Shown here piece by piece: positions 27,709-37,767 of a DNA stretch of 64,000 bases. A program made the translations under genes and the position numbers. Under the pieces are notes generated by a model. It did no database searches, was not told the origin of the DNA, and saw nothing but the letters and a program-made list of their open reading frames with translations. The DNA is from Xylophilus rhododendri (GTDB taxonomy: Bacteria; Pseudomonadota; Gammaproteobacteria; Burkholderiales; Burkholderiaceae_C), in contig NZ_CP047650.1 in assembly GCF_009906855.1 (NCBI RefSeq), positions 496,001-560,000 on the forward strand, read 5' to 3'. How positions within the stretch are numbered: the first letter of the stretch is position 1; each line of letters starts with the position of its first letter.

Positions 27709-29493
27709 ATGGCACAGACGGTCGGCGATTTTTTCTGGGAACGGCTCCACCAATGCGGCGTGCGGCGGGTGTTCGGCTATCCCGGCGACGGCATCAACGG
27801 ACTGCTCGGCGGCCTGCAGCGCATGGATGGAAAGATCGAATTCATCCAGGTGCGGCACGAGGAGATGGCGGCTTTCATGGCCAGCGCGCATGCCAAGTTC
27901 ACCGGTGAACTGGGCGTGTGCATCGCCACCTCCGGCCCGGGCGCGGCGCACCTGGTGACCGGGCTGTACGACGCGCGGCTGGACCATGTGCCGGTGCTGG
28001 CCATCGCCGGCCAGCAGGCACGCACGGCCATCGGCTCGCACTACCAGCAGGAAGTGGATCTGCCTTCCCTCTTCAAGGACGTGGCGGGCGACTTCTGCGA
28101 GACCGCCATGGTGCCTTCGCAGATGCGGCACCTGGTCGACCGTGCGGTGCGCATCGCCATGGGCCGCCGCCGGGTGACGGCACTGATCGTGCCGAACGAT
28201 CTCCAGGAAATGCCGATGGAGCAGCCGCCGCGCAAGCATGGCTCGGTGTTCTCGGGCGTGGGCTGGTCGGCGCCGGTCGTGGTGCCCACGGCGGAGGACC
28301 TGCAGCGCGCCGCCGAGGTGCTGAACGCCGGCAAGAAGGTGGCACTGCTGGTCGGCGCGGGCGGCAAGAACGCGACCGAGGAAATCATCGCCCTGGCCGA
28401 CTGCCTGCAGGCCGGCGCGGCCAAGGCCCTGCTCGGCAAGCAGGTGCTGCCCGACGACCTGCCCTGGGTGACCGGCTCGATCGGCCTGCTGGGCACCGAG
28501 CCCAGCGATAAGCTGATGCAGGGCTGCGACACGCTGCTGATGCTGGGCTCCGGCTTTCCTTATGCCGAATTCCTGCCCAAGGAAGGCGCGGCGCGCGGCG
28601 TGCAGGTGGACCTGGACCCGGGCATGCTGTCGGTGCGCTACCCGATGGAGGTCAACCTGACAGGCGATGTGGCGCCGACCCTGCGCGCCCTGCTGCCGCT
28701 GCTCCAGCCCAAGTCCGACACGAGCTGGCGCGAGGACATCGAAGGCTGGGTGCGCGACTTCGACCGCAAGCTGCTCGACCGCGCGATGGTCGACGCCAAG
28801 CCTGTCAATCCCCAGCGCGTGTTCACCGAACTCTCGCCGCGCCTGCCGGAGATGAGCATCCTGACCAGCGACTCCGGCTCCTGCGCCAACTGGTATGCCC
28901 GCGACCTCAAGATGCGCCGCGGCATGATGGCCTCGCTGTCCGGCGGCCTGGCCTCCATGGGCGCGGCGGTGCCTTATGCCATCGCCGCCAAGTTCGCCTT
29001 TCCCGAACGGCCGGTGATCGCGCTGGTCGGCGACGGCGCCATGCAGATGAACAACATGGCCGAGCTGATCACGGTGGTGAAGTACTGGAAGCAATGGTCC
29101 GACCCGCGTTTCATCGTGATGGTGCTCAACAACCAGGACCTGAACCAGGTGACCTGGGAGCAACGCATCATGGAAGGCAATCCCAAGTTCGAGGCCACCC
29201 AGGTGCTGCCGGACGTGGCCTACCACCGCTTCGCCGAACTGATAGGCCTGCGCGGCATCTATGTGGACACGCCAGAGGGCCTGGCCGGCGCCTGGGAAGC
29301 AGCCCTCGCCAGCGACCGCCCGGTGGTGCTGGAAGTGCGCACCGATCCGGAAGTGGCGCCGCTGCCGCCGCACATCACCCTGGAGCAGGCCAAGCATTTC
29401 ACCGAGACGCTGATCAAGGGCGATCCGCGCGAAGGCTCGATCATCGGCAACACGGTACGGCAGCTCTTCAGCCGCTTCTTTGCCAGGAACTGA
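27709..29493 (+). CDS. Thiamine-diphosphate enzyme of the pyruvate oxidase / acetolactate synthase family
   Basis: 594 residues with AAGGAG upstream. Three-domain plan: PYR domain with the catalytic Glu (IQVRHEEMAAFMASAHAKF), central FAD-fold domain (KKVALLVGAGGKNATEE), and PP domain with the ThDP motif GDGAMQMNN and a following NNQDLN. It resembles YdaP/PoxB-like thiamine pyrophosphate-requiring proteins. It would decarboxylate pyruvate or a related 2-oxo acid. There is no neighbouring small regulatory subunit, so it is not a classical acetolactate synthase. The exact acceptor is unknown. Confidence 0.85.
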   Translation: MAQTVGDFFWERLHQCGVRRVFGYPGDGINGLLGGLQRMDGKIEFIQVRHEEMAAFMASAHAKFTGELGVCIATSGPGAAHLVTGLYDARLDHVPVLAIAGQQARTAIGSHYQQEVDLPSLFKDVAGDFCETAMVPSQMRHLVDRAVRIAMGRRRVTALIVPNDLQEMPMEQPPRKHGSVFSGVGWSAPVVVPTAEDLQRAAEVLNAGKKVALLVGAGGKNATEEIIALADCLQAGAAKALLGKQVLPDDLPWVTGSIGLLGTEPSDKLMQGCDTLLMLGSGFPYAEFLPKEGAARGVQVDLDPGMLSVRYPMEVNLTGDVAPTLRALLPLLQPKSDTSWREDIEGWVRDFDRKLLDRAMVDAKPVNPQRVFTELSPRLPEMSILTSDSGSCANWYARDLKMRRGMMASLSGGLASMGAAVPYAIAAKFAFPERPVIALVGDGAMQMNNMAELITVVKYWKQWSDPRFIVMVLNNQDLNQVTWEQRIMEGNPKFEATQVLPDVAYHRFAELIGLRGIYVDTPEGLAGAWEAALASDRPVVLEVRTDPEVAPLPPHITLEQAKHFTETLIKGDPREGSIIGNTVRQLFSRFFARN

Positions 29494-29585
29494 TCCGCGT
29501 GCGATAATCGTGGGCTAATCAGCAGCAAGTGCATCGCATCGGTTTGCGACGTGGCTACTGCAACAGACCCAGAAGGATTTGCGCC

Positions 29586-29855
29586 ATGAAAGAAGGCATT
29601 CACCCCAACTACCGCGAAGTGCTTTTCGTGGACCTGTCCAACGGCTTCAAGTTCGTGACGCGCTCCTGCGTCAACACGCGCGAAACCGGCACCACCGAAG
29701 ACGGCCGCGAGCTGCCGCTGTTCAAGCTGGACACCTCCAGCGAATCGCACCCCTTCTACACCGGCACTCAGAAGTCGGTCGACAACATGGGCGGCCGCGT
29801 CGAGCGCTTCCGCAACCGTTTCGGCAAGACCACCGGTACGGTCGCTGCCAAGTAA
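29586..29855 (+). CDS. rpmE2: 50S ribosomal protein L31 type B
   Basis: 89 residues, starting [20 protein letters not shown] with AGAAGG upstream of the ATG at 29586. It lacks the CxxC zinc pairs of type A L31, so it is the zinc-independent form; conserved end [20 protein letters not shown]. In many bacteria the B form replaces the zinc form when zinc is short. GATAAT near 29502 may be its -10. Followed by a strong terminator. Confidence 0.96.
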   Translation: MKEGIHPNYREVLFVDLSNGFKFVTRSCVNTRETGTTEDGRELPLFKLDTSSESHPFYTGTQKSVDNMGGRVERFRNRFGKTTGTVAAK

Positions 29856-29881
29856 TCGGCTCCCCTCGCGGGATAAAAGAA

Positions 29882-29908
29882 GAGCGCGGCTGGTCCGCGC
29901 TTTTTTTT
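29882..29908 (+). terminator. Rho-independent terminator after rpmE2
   Basis: AGCGCGG, short loop, CCGCGCT and eight T. A textbook intrinsic terminator 27 bases after the rpmE2 stop. Confidence 0.9.
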
Positions 29909-29972
29909 GCCCGGCCGCCGGAGCCATCCCGGCTTTGCCTGCGCTTCATGCGCTTATGCCAAACTCGTCCGC

Positions 29973-31696
29973 GTGAATCTCCCCTCTCCCGCCATCGTTG
30001 CCCAGAGTGCCGTGCGTCGGCTGCCGCGGCCGCTGCTGCTGGCCTTCTGCGTGGCCTGGGTGCTGGCCGGATTCGTGGGCCGCGGCCCCTGGAAGAACGC
30101 CGACATCAGCGCCTTCGGCTACATGCTGGAGCTGGCGCGCGGCCACACCAGCTGGCTCAATCCCACCCTGGGCGGACTGCCGCCCGAAACCGACGGCCTG
30201 CTGCCCTACTGGCTGGGCGCCTGGGCGCTGAAGATCGCGCCGGCCTGGCTGCCGCCCGACTTCGTGGCGCGTGTGCCCTTCGGCATCCTGCTGGCGCTGA
30301 CACTCACCGCCACCTGGTACGCGGTCTACACCCTGGCCCGCCATCCCCGCGCCCAGCCGGTGGCCTTCGCCTTCGGCGGCGAAGCCCTGCCCAAGGACTA
30401 CGGCCGCGCCATCGCCGATGGCGGCCTGCTGGCGCTGATCGCCTGCCTGGGCCTGGCGCAGCTGGCGCATGAGGGTACGGCCTATCTCACCCAACTGGCC
30501 TTCTCCACCCTGACCTTTCTCGCCCTGGCGGCCGCGCCCTGGCGGCCCCGGCTGTCCACCGTCAGCCTGGCGGCGGGCCTGGGGGCCTGGTGCTGTCGGG
30601 CGCGCCGGCGCTCGCTGTGTTTTTCGGCAGCGGCGGCGCGCTGCTGGCCTGGCTGGAATCGCGCGACCTCGAAGTGCCGCCCGAACAGGCACAGCGCTTT
30701 CGCCGCAATGCCGCCATCACCGCCGCCTTCGTGGTACTGGCCGCCGTGCTGGCCGGGTCGCTGAACCTCTGGCGCTGGCGCATCGCCACACTGGAAGACG
30801 GCGAATGGCGCAGCCTGAGCCGTCTGCTGCTGTGGTTCACCTGGCCCTGCTGGCCACTGGCCGTGCTCACGCTGTGGCGCTGGCGGCGCCAGTGGCTGGG
30901 CGGCACGCTGCACCGCCACCTGCTGCTGCCCATCGGCTTCGCCCTGACCACCATCGCCGCGACGGTGGCGACCGAGCCGGCCGACCGCGCCCTGCTGCTG
31001 GGCCTGCCCGCCCTGGCCGCCCTGGCCGCCTTCTCGCTGCCCACCCTCAGCCGCAGCGTGAGTGCGCTGATCGACTGGTTCACCCTGCTCTTCTTCACCG
31101 GCGGCGCCATCGTCATCTGGGTGATCTACATCGCCATGCAGACCGGCTGGCCGCGCCAGCCGGCGGCCAACGTCGCCAAGCTGGCGCCGGGCTTCGTGGC
31201 CAGTTTCTCGCTGCCGGCCCTGGTGCTCGCGCTGCTGGCCACCGTGGCCTGGGGCGCGCTGGTGTGGTGGCGCGTGGGGCGCCATCGCCACGCGCTGTGG
31301 AAAAGCATGGTGCTGCCGGCCGGCGGCGCAGGGCTTGGCTGGCTGCTGCTGATGACCCTCTGGCTGCCGCTGCTCGACTACGCACGCAGCTATGCCGCGC
31401 AGGTGGAGCGGGTGGTGGCGCTGACCGGCACGGCGGACTGCGTGGAGTTCCAGGGCTTCAGCCGGGCCCAGATCGCCGCCTTCCAGTATCACGGCGGCCT
31501 GCGCCTGATACCGCTGGGCACCGTCTCGCCGCATTGCCGCTGGGCGCTGATCGATGCCGACGGCCCGCTGGCCAGGCCCTCGCCGGAGGTGCGCGCGGCC
31601 CTGGTGATCGGCGGCTGGAGCCAGGTCGAGGCAGTCGCCCGGCCGGCGGACCGCAAGGACACCGTGGTGCTCTACCGCCGCGCGCAGGCGCACTAG
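29973..31696 (+). CDS. ArnT/PMT-like membrane glycosyltransferase (single-base frameshift)
   Basis: Probably a GT-C glycosyltransferase with many membrane helices that transfers a sugar from a polyprenyl carrier on the periplasmic side. The GTG at 29973 is the likely start (VNLPSPAIV). The first loop has GRGPWKNADISAFGYML, in the place where ArnT-like enzymes carry the catalytic acidic residue; here only the Asp of NAD remains. The frame breaks in the G5 run 30581-30585; one more G joins AAGLG to GLVLSGAPALAVFF and yields 574 residues. The C-terminus has a soluble domain ending in VVLYRRAQAH. It is followed after six bases by a MATE transporter gene. The frameshift is probably an artefact. 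Confidence 0.7.
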
Positions 31697-31702
31697 GAAC
31701 CG

Positions 31703-33067
31703 ATGGCTTTTCTGTCCCGTCCGGCCGCGCAGGCCGGCGAATTCGGCGCCATCGCGCGCCATGCCCTGACGGTGCTGGCCGGCCAGATGGCGGTGATGGC
31801 TTTCGGGCTGACCGACACCATCGTCGCCGGGCGGTATTCCGATGCCTCGCTGGCCGCGCTTTCGATCGGCTCGGCGGTCTACGTCAGCATCTATGTGGCG
31901 CTCACCGGGGTGATCCAGTCGCTGCTGCCGGTGTGGGCCCAGCAGCATGGCGGGCAGCAGCGCGAGGCGCTCGGCCGCTCGGTGCGGCAGTCGGTCTATC
32001 TTTGGCTGCTGGCTTCGCTGTTCGGCGTGCTGCTCTTGCTGGCGCCCGGCCCGCTGCTGCGGGTGATGCAGGTGCCGATGCCGATGCAGGCCGAGGTGGG
32101 CGCCTATCTGCGCATCCTGGCCGCCGCCCTGCCCTTCGCGCTGATGTTCCGCATCTACGGCACCCTGAACCAGAGCCTGGGCCGGCCGGTGCTGGTGACC
32201 TGGCTGCAGCTGGCTTCGCTGGTGGTCAAGCTGCCGCTGTCGGTCTGGCTGGCGCTGGGCGGCGGGCCGGTGCCCGCGATGGGCGCGGTGGGCTGCGCCT
32301 GGGCCACGCTGATCGTCTACATGCTGATGGCCGGGGTGTCGCTGGCCCTGCTGCGCTGGCAGCCGCTCTACCGCGAATACGGCCTGTGGCGGCGCATCGA
32401 GCCGCCGCACGGCCCCACGCTGGCGGCCTTCGCGCGGCTGGGTGTGCCGGCCGGGCTGTCGTATCTGGTGGACGTCACCTCGCTCACGCTGATGGCCTTG
32501 TTCATCGCCCGCCAGGGCACGGTGCCCACCGCCGCCCACCAGATCGCCGCCAGCATGGTCGGCATGCTCTACATGGTGCCGCTGTCGCTGGCGATCGCCA
32601 CCAGCGCCCGGGTCGGCTACTGGCTGGGCGCAGTGCAGCCCGAACGTGCCCGACAGGCGGTGGGCACCGGCATGAAGACGACCGCCTGCCTGGCCGTGGG
32701 CCTCGCGGGGGTGTTGTTCTTCGCGCGCGGCGCCATCGCCGGCCTCTACACCGGCAACCCGGCGGTCGCGGCGCTGGCCGCCAGCCTGCTGGGCTGGGTG
32801 GCCTTCTTCCATCTGGGCGATGCGATCCAGTGCTTCTGCGCCTTCGTGCTGCGCTGCTGGCGCATCACCGTGTCGACCTTCGTGGTCTATGCGCTGATGC
32901 TCTGGGGCGTGGGCCTGGGCGGCGGCTATGCGCTGGCCTACACCGGGCTGTTCGGCCCGGCGCGGCAATCGCCGCAGGCCTTCTGGATGGCGGGCGGCAG
33001 CGCCTTGTGGCTGACCGCCCTGGCCTTCTCGACCATGCTGGCGCTGACGCTCAGGCGCCGCGCCTGA
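31703..33067 (+). CDS. MATE-family efflux transporter
   Basis: 454 residues, twelve predicted membrane helices in two halves. VLAGQMAVMAFGLTDTIVAG in helix 1 and GVPAGLSYLVDVTSLTLMAL in the second half match the MATE/NorM pattern (polysaccharide-flippase superfamily), exporting drugs or cationic compounds with Na+ or H+. Six bases separate it from the glycosyltransferase gene, so the two are probably co-transcribed. It is convergent with phoR, ending four bases before its stop. Confidence 0.9.
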   Translation: MAFLSRPAAQAGEFGAIARHALTVLAGQMAVMAFGLTDTIVAGRYSDASLAALSIGSAVYVSIYVALTGVIQSLLPVWAQQHGGQQREALGRSVRQSVYLWLLASLFGVLLLLAPGPLLRVMQVPMPMQAEVGAYLRILAAALPFALMFRIYGTLNQSLGRPVLVTWLQLASLVVKLPLSVWLALGGGPVPAMGAVGCAWATLIVYMLMAGVSLALLRWQPLYREYGLWRRIEPPHGPTLAAFARLGVPAGLSYLVDVTSLTLMALFIARQGTVPTAAHQIAASMVGMLYMVPLSLAIATSARVGYWLGAVQPERARQAVGTGMKTTACLAVGLAGVLFFARGAIAGLYTGNPAVAALAASLLGWVAFFHLGDAIQCFCAFVLRCWRITVSTFVVYALMLWGVGLGGGYALAYTGLFGPARQSPQAFWMAGGSALWLTALAFSTMLALTLRRRA

Positions 33068-33071
33068 GCGC

Positions 33072-34469
33072 CTATTTGCCGGCGACCACCGGCGCTTCGC
33101 TGCGCACCCGCATCGGCGGGAACACCAGGGCGAAGGTCGAGCCCGCACCCGGCTGGCTGGCGATGCGCAGGCGCCCGCCGTGGCGCTGCATCACATGCTT
33201 GACGATGGCCAGGCCCAGGCCTGTGCCGCCGGTTTCGCGCGAACGGCTGCGGTCGACGCGGTAGAAGCGCTCGGTCAGGCGCGGAATGTGTTCCGAGGCG
33301 ATGCCAGGGCCGCTGTCGCGCACCGCGAGTTCGCCCTCGCCGGCGGCGCCGCGGCCGGGTTCGCGGCCGTCCAGCACCGTCCAGGTCACGGTGATGGTGC
33401 CGCCGGCCGGCGTGTAGCGGATCGCATTGCCCACCAGGTTGGACAGCGCGCTGCGCAGCTCCTGCGAGGCGCCCAGCAGGGCCGCGTTGCCCAGAGTCTC
33501 CGTCTCGGGAAACACCAGCGTGTGCTTGCGGCCGAGCACGGTGGACAAGGCTTGCCCTTCCTGCTCGCCCTGCGTCATCAGCTGCGCCACCGGCACCGAT
33601 TCGCTGCGACCCGGCGGCGGACTGCCCTCCAGGCGCGACAAGGTCAGCAGATCGCTCACCACTCCCTGCATGCGGCTGGCCTGCTGCGCCATCAGGTTCA
33701 GGTAATGGGCGCGTTCGGAGACTTCCAGCGGCAAGGTCTGCAGGGTTTCGACGAAACCGGTCAGCACCGTCAGCGGCGTGCGGATCTCGTGCGACACATT
33801 GGCCACGAAATCGCGCCGCATGGCCTCGGCCTGTTCGACCGCGGTGACGTCGCGCGACAGGATCAGCGTGCGGCCCTCGCCGTAGCGGTGCAGGTTCACC
33901 GCCAGCCGGATCGGCCGCGCCGCGGTGCTGCGGCTGCCCGGCATGGTGATGCCGGAAGAGAAATCCCCGTGCGACCAGTAGGCCACGAAGGCCGGATCGC
34001 GCACCAGATTGCCGATCGACTGCATCAGGTCGCGCTGCGCCTCGATGCCGAAGTGCTCGGTGGCCATCTGGTTGCACCATTCGATATGGCCCTGGGCGTC
34101 GAGCAGCACCACGCCGTTGGGCGAGGCCTGCAGGGCTTCCAGGATGTCGTCCAGGCGGGCCTGGCTTTGTTCCAGCGCGCGTTCGGACTCGCGGGCGCGG
34201 CGGCGCGAGCGGTCCACCAGCTCACCCCAGACGCCTCGCAGCACCGGCGCATCGGAGGCGGTGGCGCCTTCGCGCATCCAGGACAGCAGGCGCAGCGCCG
34301 GCCGCAGCTCCACCGCGAAGCGCAGCCAACCGGCCAGCACCATGCCGGCGGCGACGCAGAAAGCCACATGCCACACGCCCCAGCCCTGCGCGCCGCGCAG
34401 CGCGAACCACACGCCGACGGCGATACCGGCCAGCTGCCAGGCCACGAAACCCAGAAGCCTGGCGATCAT
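33072..34469 (-). CDS. phoR: Phosphate-regulon sensor histidine kinase PhoR
   Basis: 465 residues. Two N-terminal membrane helices, a PAS domain (ALQASPNGVVLLDAQGHIEW), the dimerisation/phospho-acceptor helix FVANVSHEIRTPLTVLTGFV with the phosphorylated His, and the ATPase boxes (NLVGNAIRYTPAGG; SGPGIASEHIPRL; GGTGLGLAIVKHV). It senses phosphate status through the PstSCAB-PhoU complex and phosphorylates PhoB. Last gene of the pst-pho cluster, 13 bases after phoB. Confidence 0.97.
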   Translation of the reverse strand: MIARLLGFVAWQLAGIAVGVWFALRGAQGWGVWHVAFCVAAGMVLAGWLRFAVELRPALRLLSWMREGATASDAPVLRGVWGELVDRSRRRARESERALEQSQARLDDILEALQASPNGVVLLDAQGHIEWCNQMATEHFGIEAQRDLMQSIGNLVRDPAFVAYWSHGDFSSGITMPGSRSTAARPIRLAVNLHRYGEGRTLILSRDVTAVEQAEAMRRDFVANVSHEIRTPLTVLTGFVETLQTLPLEVSERAHYLNLMAQQASRMQGVVSDLLTLSRLEGSPPPGRSESVPVAQLMTQGEQEGQALSTVLGRKHTLVFPETETLGNAALLGASQELRSALSNLVGNAIRYTPAGGTITVTWTVLDGREPGRGAAGEGELAVRDSGPGIASEHIPRLTERFYRVDRSRSRETGGTGLGLAIVKHVMQRHGGRLRIASQPGAGSTFALVFPPMRVRSEAPVVAGK

Positions 34470-34482
34470 TGCGCTGCCAGGC

Positions 34483-35208
34483 TCACTGTGGCTGGGCCTG
34501 TGCCTGGGCCTGCAGCACGGCCGGCTGCGCGGTGGCGCGGTAGCCGGCGCCGCGCACCGTCTCGACCATGATGCCGGCCGAGCCCAGCGCCTCGCGCAGG
34601 CGCTTCACATGCACATCCACCGTGCGTTCCTCGATGAAGACATGGTCGCCCCACACCTTGTCGAGCAGCTGGGTGCGGCTGTGCACCCGTTCCGCATGGC
34701 GCATGAGGTAGTGCAGCAGCTTGAATTCGGTCGGCGCCACCTTCAGCGGCTGGCCGTCGTAGCTCACGCGATGCGTGGCCGCATCCAGCACCAGCGGGCC
34801 GAGCGAGACCGTGTCGGCCAGCTGCTCGGGCGCCCGGCGGCGCAGCACGGCGCGGATGCGCGCCAGCAGTTCCTGGGTGGAGAAAGGCTTGGTGATGTAG
34901 TCGTCGGCACCGGCGTCCAGGCCGGCGACCTTGTCGGGCTCGTCGCCGCGCGCGGTCAGCATCAGGATGGGAACGGTCTTGGTACGGGCATCGGCGCGCC
35001 ACTTGCGCGCCAGCATCAGGCCGCTGGTGCCGGGCAGCATCCAGTCCAGCAGGATCACGTCGGGCAGGACCGCGTCGAGTTCGCGCTGGGCGGCTTCGCC
35101 GTCTTCGGCCCAGACGGGCTGGAAGCCGTTGTGGCGCAGATTGACGGCGATGAGTTCGGCGATCGCCGACTCATCCTCGACGATCAGCACCAGGGGCAGT
35201 TTCTTCAT
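34483..35208 (-). CDS. phoB: Phosphate-regulon response regulator PhoB
   Basis: 241 residues. Receiver domain with the phosphoacceptor Asp in PDVILLDWMLPGTSG and Lys in DYITKPFS; C-terminal OmpR-type winged helix (HRVSYDGQPLKVAPTEFKLL; RTVDVHVKRLREALG). Phospho-PhoB binds Pho boxes; matching repeats occur before pstS, ppx, ppk and the OlsB-like gene in this window. Confidence 0.98.
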   Translation of the reverse strand: MKKLPLVLIVEDESAIAELIAVNLRHNGFQPVWAEDGEAAQRELDAVLPDVILLDWMLPGTSGLMLARKWRADARTKTVPILMLTARGDEPDKVAGLDAGADDYITKPFSTQELLARIRAVLRRRAPEQLADTVSLGPLVLDAATHRVSYDGQPLKVAPTEFKLLHYLMRHAERVHSRTQLLDKVWGDHVFIEERTVDVHVKRLREALGSAGIMVETVRGAGYRATAQPAVLQAQAQAQPQ

Positions 35209-35250
35209 GGAACCATCGCTTGATTGACTAAAGAGCTTTTACGGGGAACA

Positions 35251-35332
35251 CCGCGGAACTGGCTTTGCCAGGCCGCGGGTGTTGCCCCCGGCAGGGGGTT
35301 GGCGGCCACACGAAGTGGGCAAGCCTGGGGGC
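35251..35332 (-). repeat. Hairpin and REP-like palindromic element between phoU and phoB
   Basis: The 127-base gap holds a strong hairpin at 35251-35277 (CCGCGG..CTGGC / GCCAG.CCGCGG) and then a compound palindrome at 35284-35332 (GCCCCC...GGGGGC, with inner CCCCC/GGGGG and CCAC/GTGG arms, ending AAGCCTGGGGGC). Elements of this form are, to my knowledge, dispersed in Comamonadaceae intergenic regions. It may attenuate phoB-phoR or stabilise the upstream mRNA. Confidence 0.5.
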
Positions 35333-35335
35333 GAG

Positions 35336-36037
35336 TCATTGAATGGCCGACTCGATGACCTGCATCGAGGTGTGGCGCACATCCGTTCCCTTGACGATGT
35401 AGATGATGAATTCGGCGATGTTCTTGGCATGGTCGCCGATGCGCTCGATGGCCTTGGCCAGGAACAGCAGGTCGAGGCTGGCCGAGATGGTGCGCGGGTC
35501 TTCCATCATGTAGGTGACCAGCTTGCGCACGAAGCCGTCGAACTCGCGGTCGATCAGGTCGTCTTCCTTGAGGATGCTGACGGCGGCGGTGACGTCCAGG
35601 CGGGCGAAGGCGTCCAGAGCCTTGCGCAGCAGGCCCGAGGCCAGGTCGCCGGCCACCCGCAGGTCGGACGACGGCAGGGTGCGGGCCGAACCGCTCTCGA
35701 TGATGGACTTGGCCATGCGCGCGATCTTGTTGGCCTCGTCGCCCACCCGTTCCAGGTTGGCGGTGGTCTTGGAGATCGCGATCAGCAGGCGCAGGTCACG
35801 TGCGGTCGGCTGGCGGCGGGCGATGATGGAGGACAGCTCGTGGTCGATCTGCACTTCCATCGCGTTCACCCGCACTTCGGTCTCGACGACTTCGTCGGCG
35901 ACTTCGGTGCTGAACTGCGACAGGGCATAGATCGCCTGGCGGATCTGGGATTCGACCAGGCCGCCGAGCTCCATCACCCGCGAGGAGACGCCGTTGAGTT
36001 CGCTGTCGAACTGGGTCGAGAGGTGCTTGTCTGGCAT
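35336..36037 (-). CDS. phoU: Phosphate signalling protein PhoU
   Basis: 233 residues, two repeated three-helix PhoU domains (LVESQIRQAIYALSQFSTEV and FLAKAIERIGDHAKNIAEFI, the E.IGD.A.NI metal-binding signature; the first domain has NLERVGDEANKIA). It links the Pst transporter to PhoR and keeps the regulon off when phosphate is ample. It follows pstB by 13 bases. Confidence 0.98.
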   Translation of the reverse strand: MPDKHLSTQFDSELNGVSSRVMELGGLVESQIRQAIYALSQFSTEVADEVVETEVRVNAMEVQIDHELSSIIARRQPTARDLRLLIAISKTTANLERVGDEANKIARMAKSIIESGSARTLPSSDLRVAGDLASGLLRKALDAFARLDVTAAVSILKEDDLIDREFDGFVRKLVTYMMEDPRTISASLDLLFLAKAIERIGDHAKNIAEFIIYIVKGTDVRHTSMQVIESAIQ

Positions 36038-36050
36038 GTAGGGCTCCTGC

Positions 36051-36863
36051 TCAGCCGAAACGGCCGGTGATGTAGTCTTCGGTCTCTTTGCGCTGGGGCT
36101 TGAAGAACATCTGTTCCGTTTCGCCGAATTCGACCAGGTCGCCCAGGTACATATAGGCGGTGTAGTCGCTGCAGCGTGCGGCCTGCTGCATGTTATGCGT
36201 GACGATGACTACCGTGTAGTCATTCTTGAGTTCGGCGATGAGCTCTTCCACCTTGGCGGTGGAAATCGGGTCGAGCGCCGAGCAGGGTTCGTCGAGCAGC
36301 AGCACTTCCGGGCGGATGGCGATGCCGCGTGCGATGCACAGGCGCTGCTGCTGGCCGCCGGACAGGCCCGAGCCGCTCTGGTTGAGCTTGTCCTTGACCT
36401 CGGTCCACAGCGCGGCCTTGCGCAGCGCCCATTCGATGCGCTCGTCCATGTCGGTGGCGTTCAGGTCCTCGAACAGCTTCACGCCGAAGGCGATGTTGTC
36501 GCGGATGGACATGGGAAACGGCGTCGGCTTCTGGAACACCATGCCGACCTTGGCGCGGATCAGGGCCACGTCCTGCTTGGAGGTCAGCAGGTTCTCGCCG
36601 TCGAGAATGATCTGGCCTTCGGCGCGCTGCTCCGGATAGAGCTCGTACATGCGGTTGAAGGTGCGCAGCAGCGTGGACTTGCCGCAGCCGGACGGGCCGA
36701 TGAAGGCGGTGACCTTCTTCTCCGGGATTTCCATGTTGATGCCCTTGAGGGCGTGGAACTTGCCGTAGTAGAAATTCAGGTCCTTGACCGAGATCTTGGA
36801 AGGACCGGCCGAGGGCTTGCCGGCCTGCTGCTGGCGCACCGGGGGAGACATCGTTGCGGACAT
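36051..36863 (-). CDS. pstB: Phosphate ABC transporter ATP-binding protein PstB
   Basis: 270 residues. Walker [19 protein letters not shown]-loop [13 protein letters not shown], signature [16 protein letters not shown], Walker [16 protein letters not shown] and H-loop VIVTHNM. It powers high-affinity phosphate import by PstCA. A proline-rich 20-residue N-terminal extension precedes the ATPase. It follows pstA by ten bases. Confidence 0.99.
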   Translation of the reverse strand: MSATMSPPVRQQQAGKPSAGPSKISVKDLNFYYGKFHALKGINMEIPEKKVTAFIGPSGCGKSTLLRTFNRMYELYPEQRAEGQIILDGENLLTSKQDVALIRAKVGMVFQKPTPFPMSIRDNIAFGVKLFEDLNATDMDERIEWALRKAALWTEVKDKLNQSGSGLSGGQQQRLCIARGIAIRPEVLLLDEPCSALDPISTAKVEELIAELKNDYTVVIVTHNMQQAARCSDYTAYMYLGDLVEFGETEQMFFKPQRKETEDYITGRFG

Positions 36864-36873
36864 GTTGGAAACC

Positions 36874-37767
36874 TTACTTTTGGCGTGTCAGGACACGCGC
36901 GAGGATGTTGAGACCGAGCACCGCCACCGTGATCAGGAACACGCCGGCCCAGGCCAGCTGTTGCCAGTTCTCGTAGGGGCTCATGGCGAACTTGAAGATG
37001 GTCACCGGCAGGCTGGCGGTCGGCTTGCTCAGGTCGGCGTTCCAGAACTGGTTGGACAGCGCGGTGAACAGCAGCGGAGCGGTTTCGCCGGCGATGCGGG
37101 CCACGGCCAGCAGCACACCGGTGATGACACCGGCACGGGCGGCGCGCAGCGTGATCATGGTGATCACCTTCCACTTGGGCGTGCCCAGGGCGTAGGCGGC
37201 TTCGCGCAGGCCGGAGGGCACCAGCACCAGCATGTTCTCGGTGGTGCGGATGACCACCGGGATCACGATCAGCGCCAGCGCCAGCACACCGGCGTAGCCC
37301 GAATAGGTCTTGAAGCTCGACACCACGACGGCGTAGACGAACAGGCCGATCACGATCGAAGGCGCGGACAGCAGGATGTCGTTGACGAAACGCGTCACCG
37401 AGGCCAGCCAACCGTGGGTGTCGTATTCGGCCAGGTAGACGCCGGCCATGATGCCGATGGGCGTGCCGACGAAGGTCGCCAGCAGCACCATGGTGAAGGA
37501 GCCGAAGATCGCGTTGGCCAGGCCGCCGGGCTCGTTGGGCGCCGGAGTCGATTCGGTGAACAGCGACAGGCTCAGGCCGCCGATGCCCAGGCGCAGGGTC
37601 TCGAACAGGATCCAGACCAGGAAGAACACGCCGAAGACCATGGCGGCCAGCGACAGCGTCAGCGCGATCTTGTTGACCCGCTTGCGCGAGGCGTAACGCG
37701 CCTCGCGGGCAGCGGCCAGGTCGGCCGCGGCGATCAGGCTCTTGCCGGTATTGGTGGCGGTGATCAC
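36874..37767 (-). CDS. pstA: Phosphate ABC transporter permease PstA
   Basis: 297 residues, six membrane helices, with the permease EAA loop near [20 protein letters not shown]. It forms the membrane channel with PstC. Its start overlaps the pstC stop by four bases (ATGA), so translation is coupled. Confidence 0.98.
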   Translation of the reverse strand: MITATNTGKSLIAAADLAAAREARYASRKRVNKIALTLSLAAMVFGVFFLVWILFETLRLGIGGLSLSLFTESTPAPNEPGGLANAIFGSFTMVLLATFVGTPIGIMAGVYLAEYDTHGWLASVTRFVNDILLSAPSIVIGLFVYAVVVSSFKTYSGYAGVLALALIVIPVVIRTTENMLVLVPSGLREAAYALGTPKWKVITMITLRAARAGVITGVLLAVARIAGETAPLLFTALSNQFWNADLSKPTASLPVTIFKFAMSPYENWQQLAWAGVFLITVAVLGLNILARVLTRQK

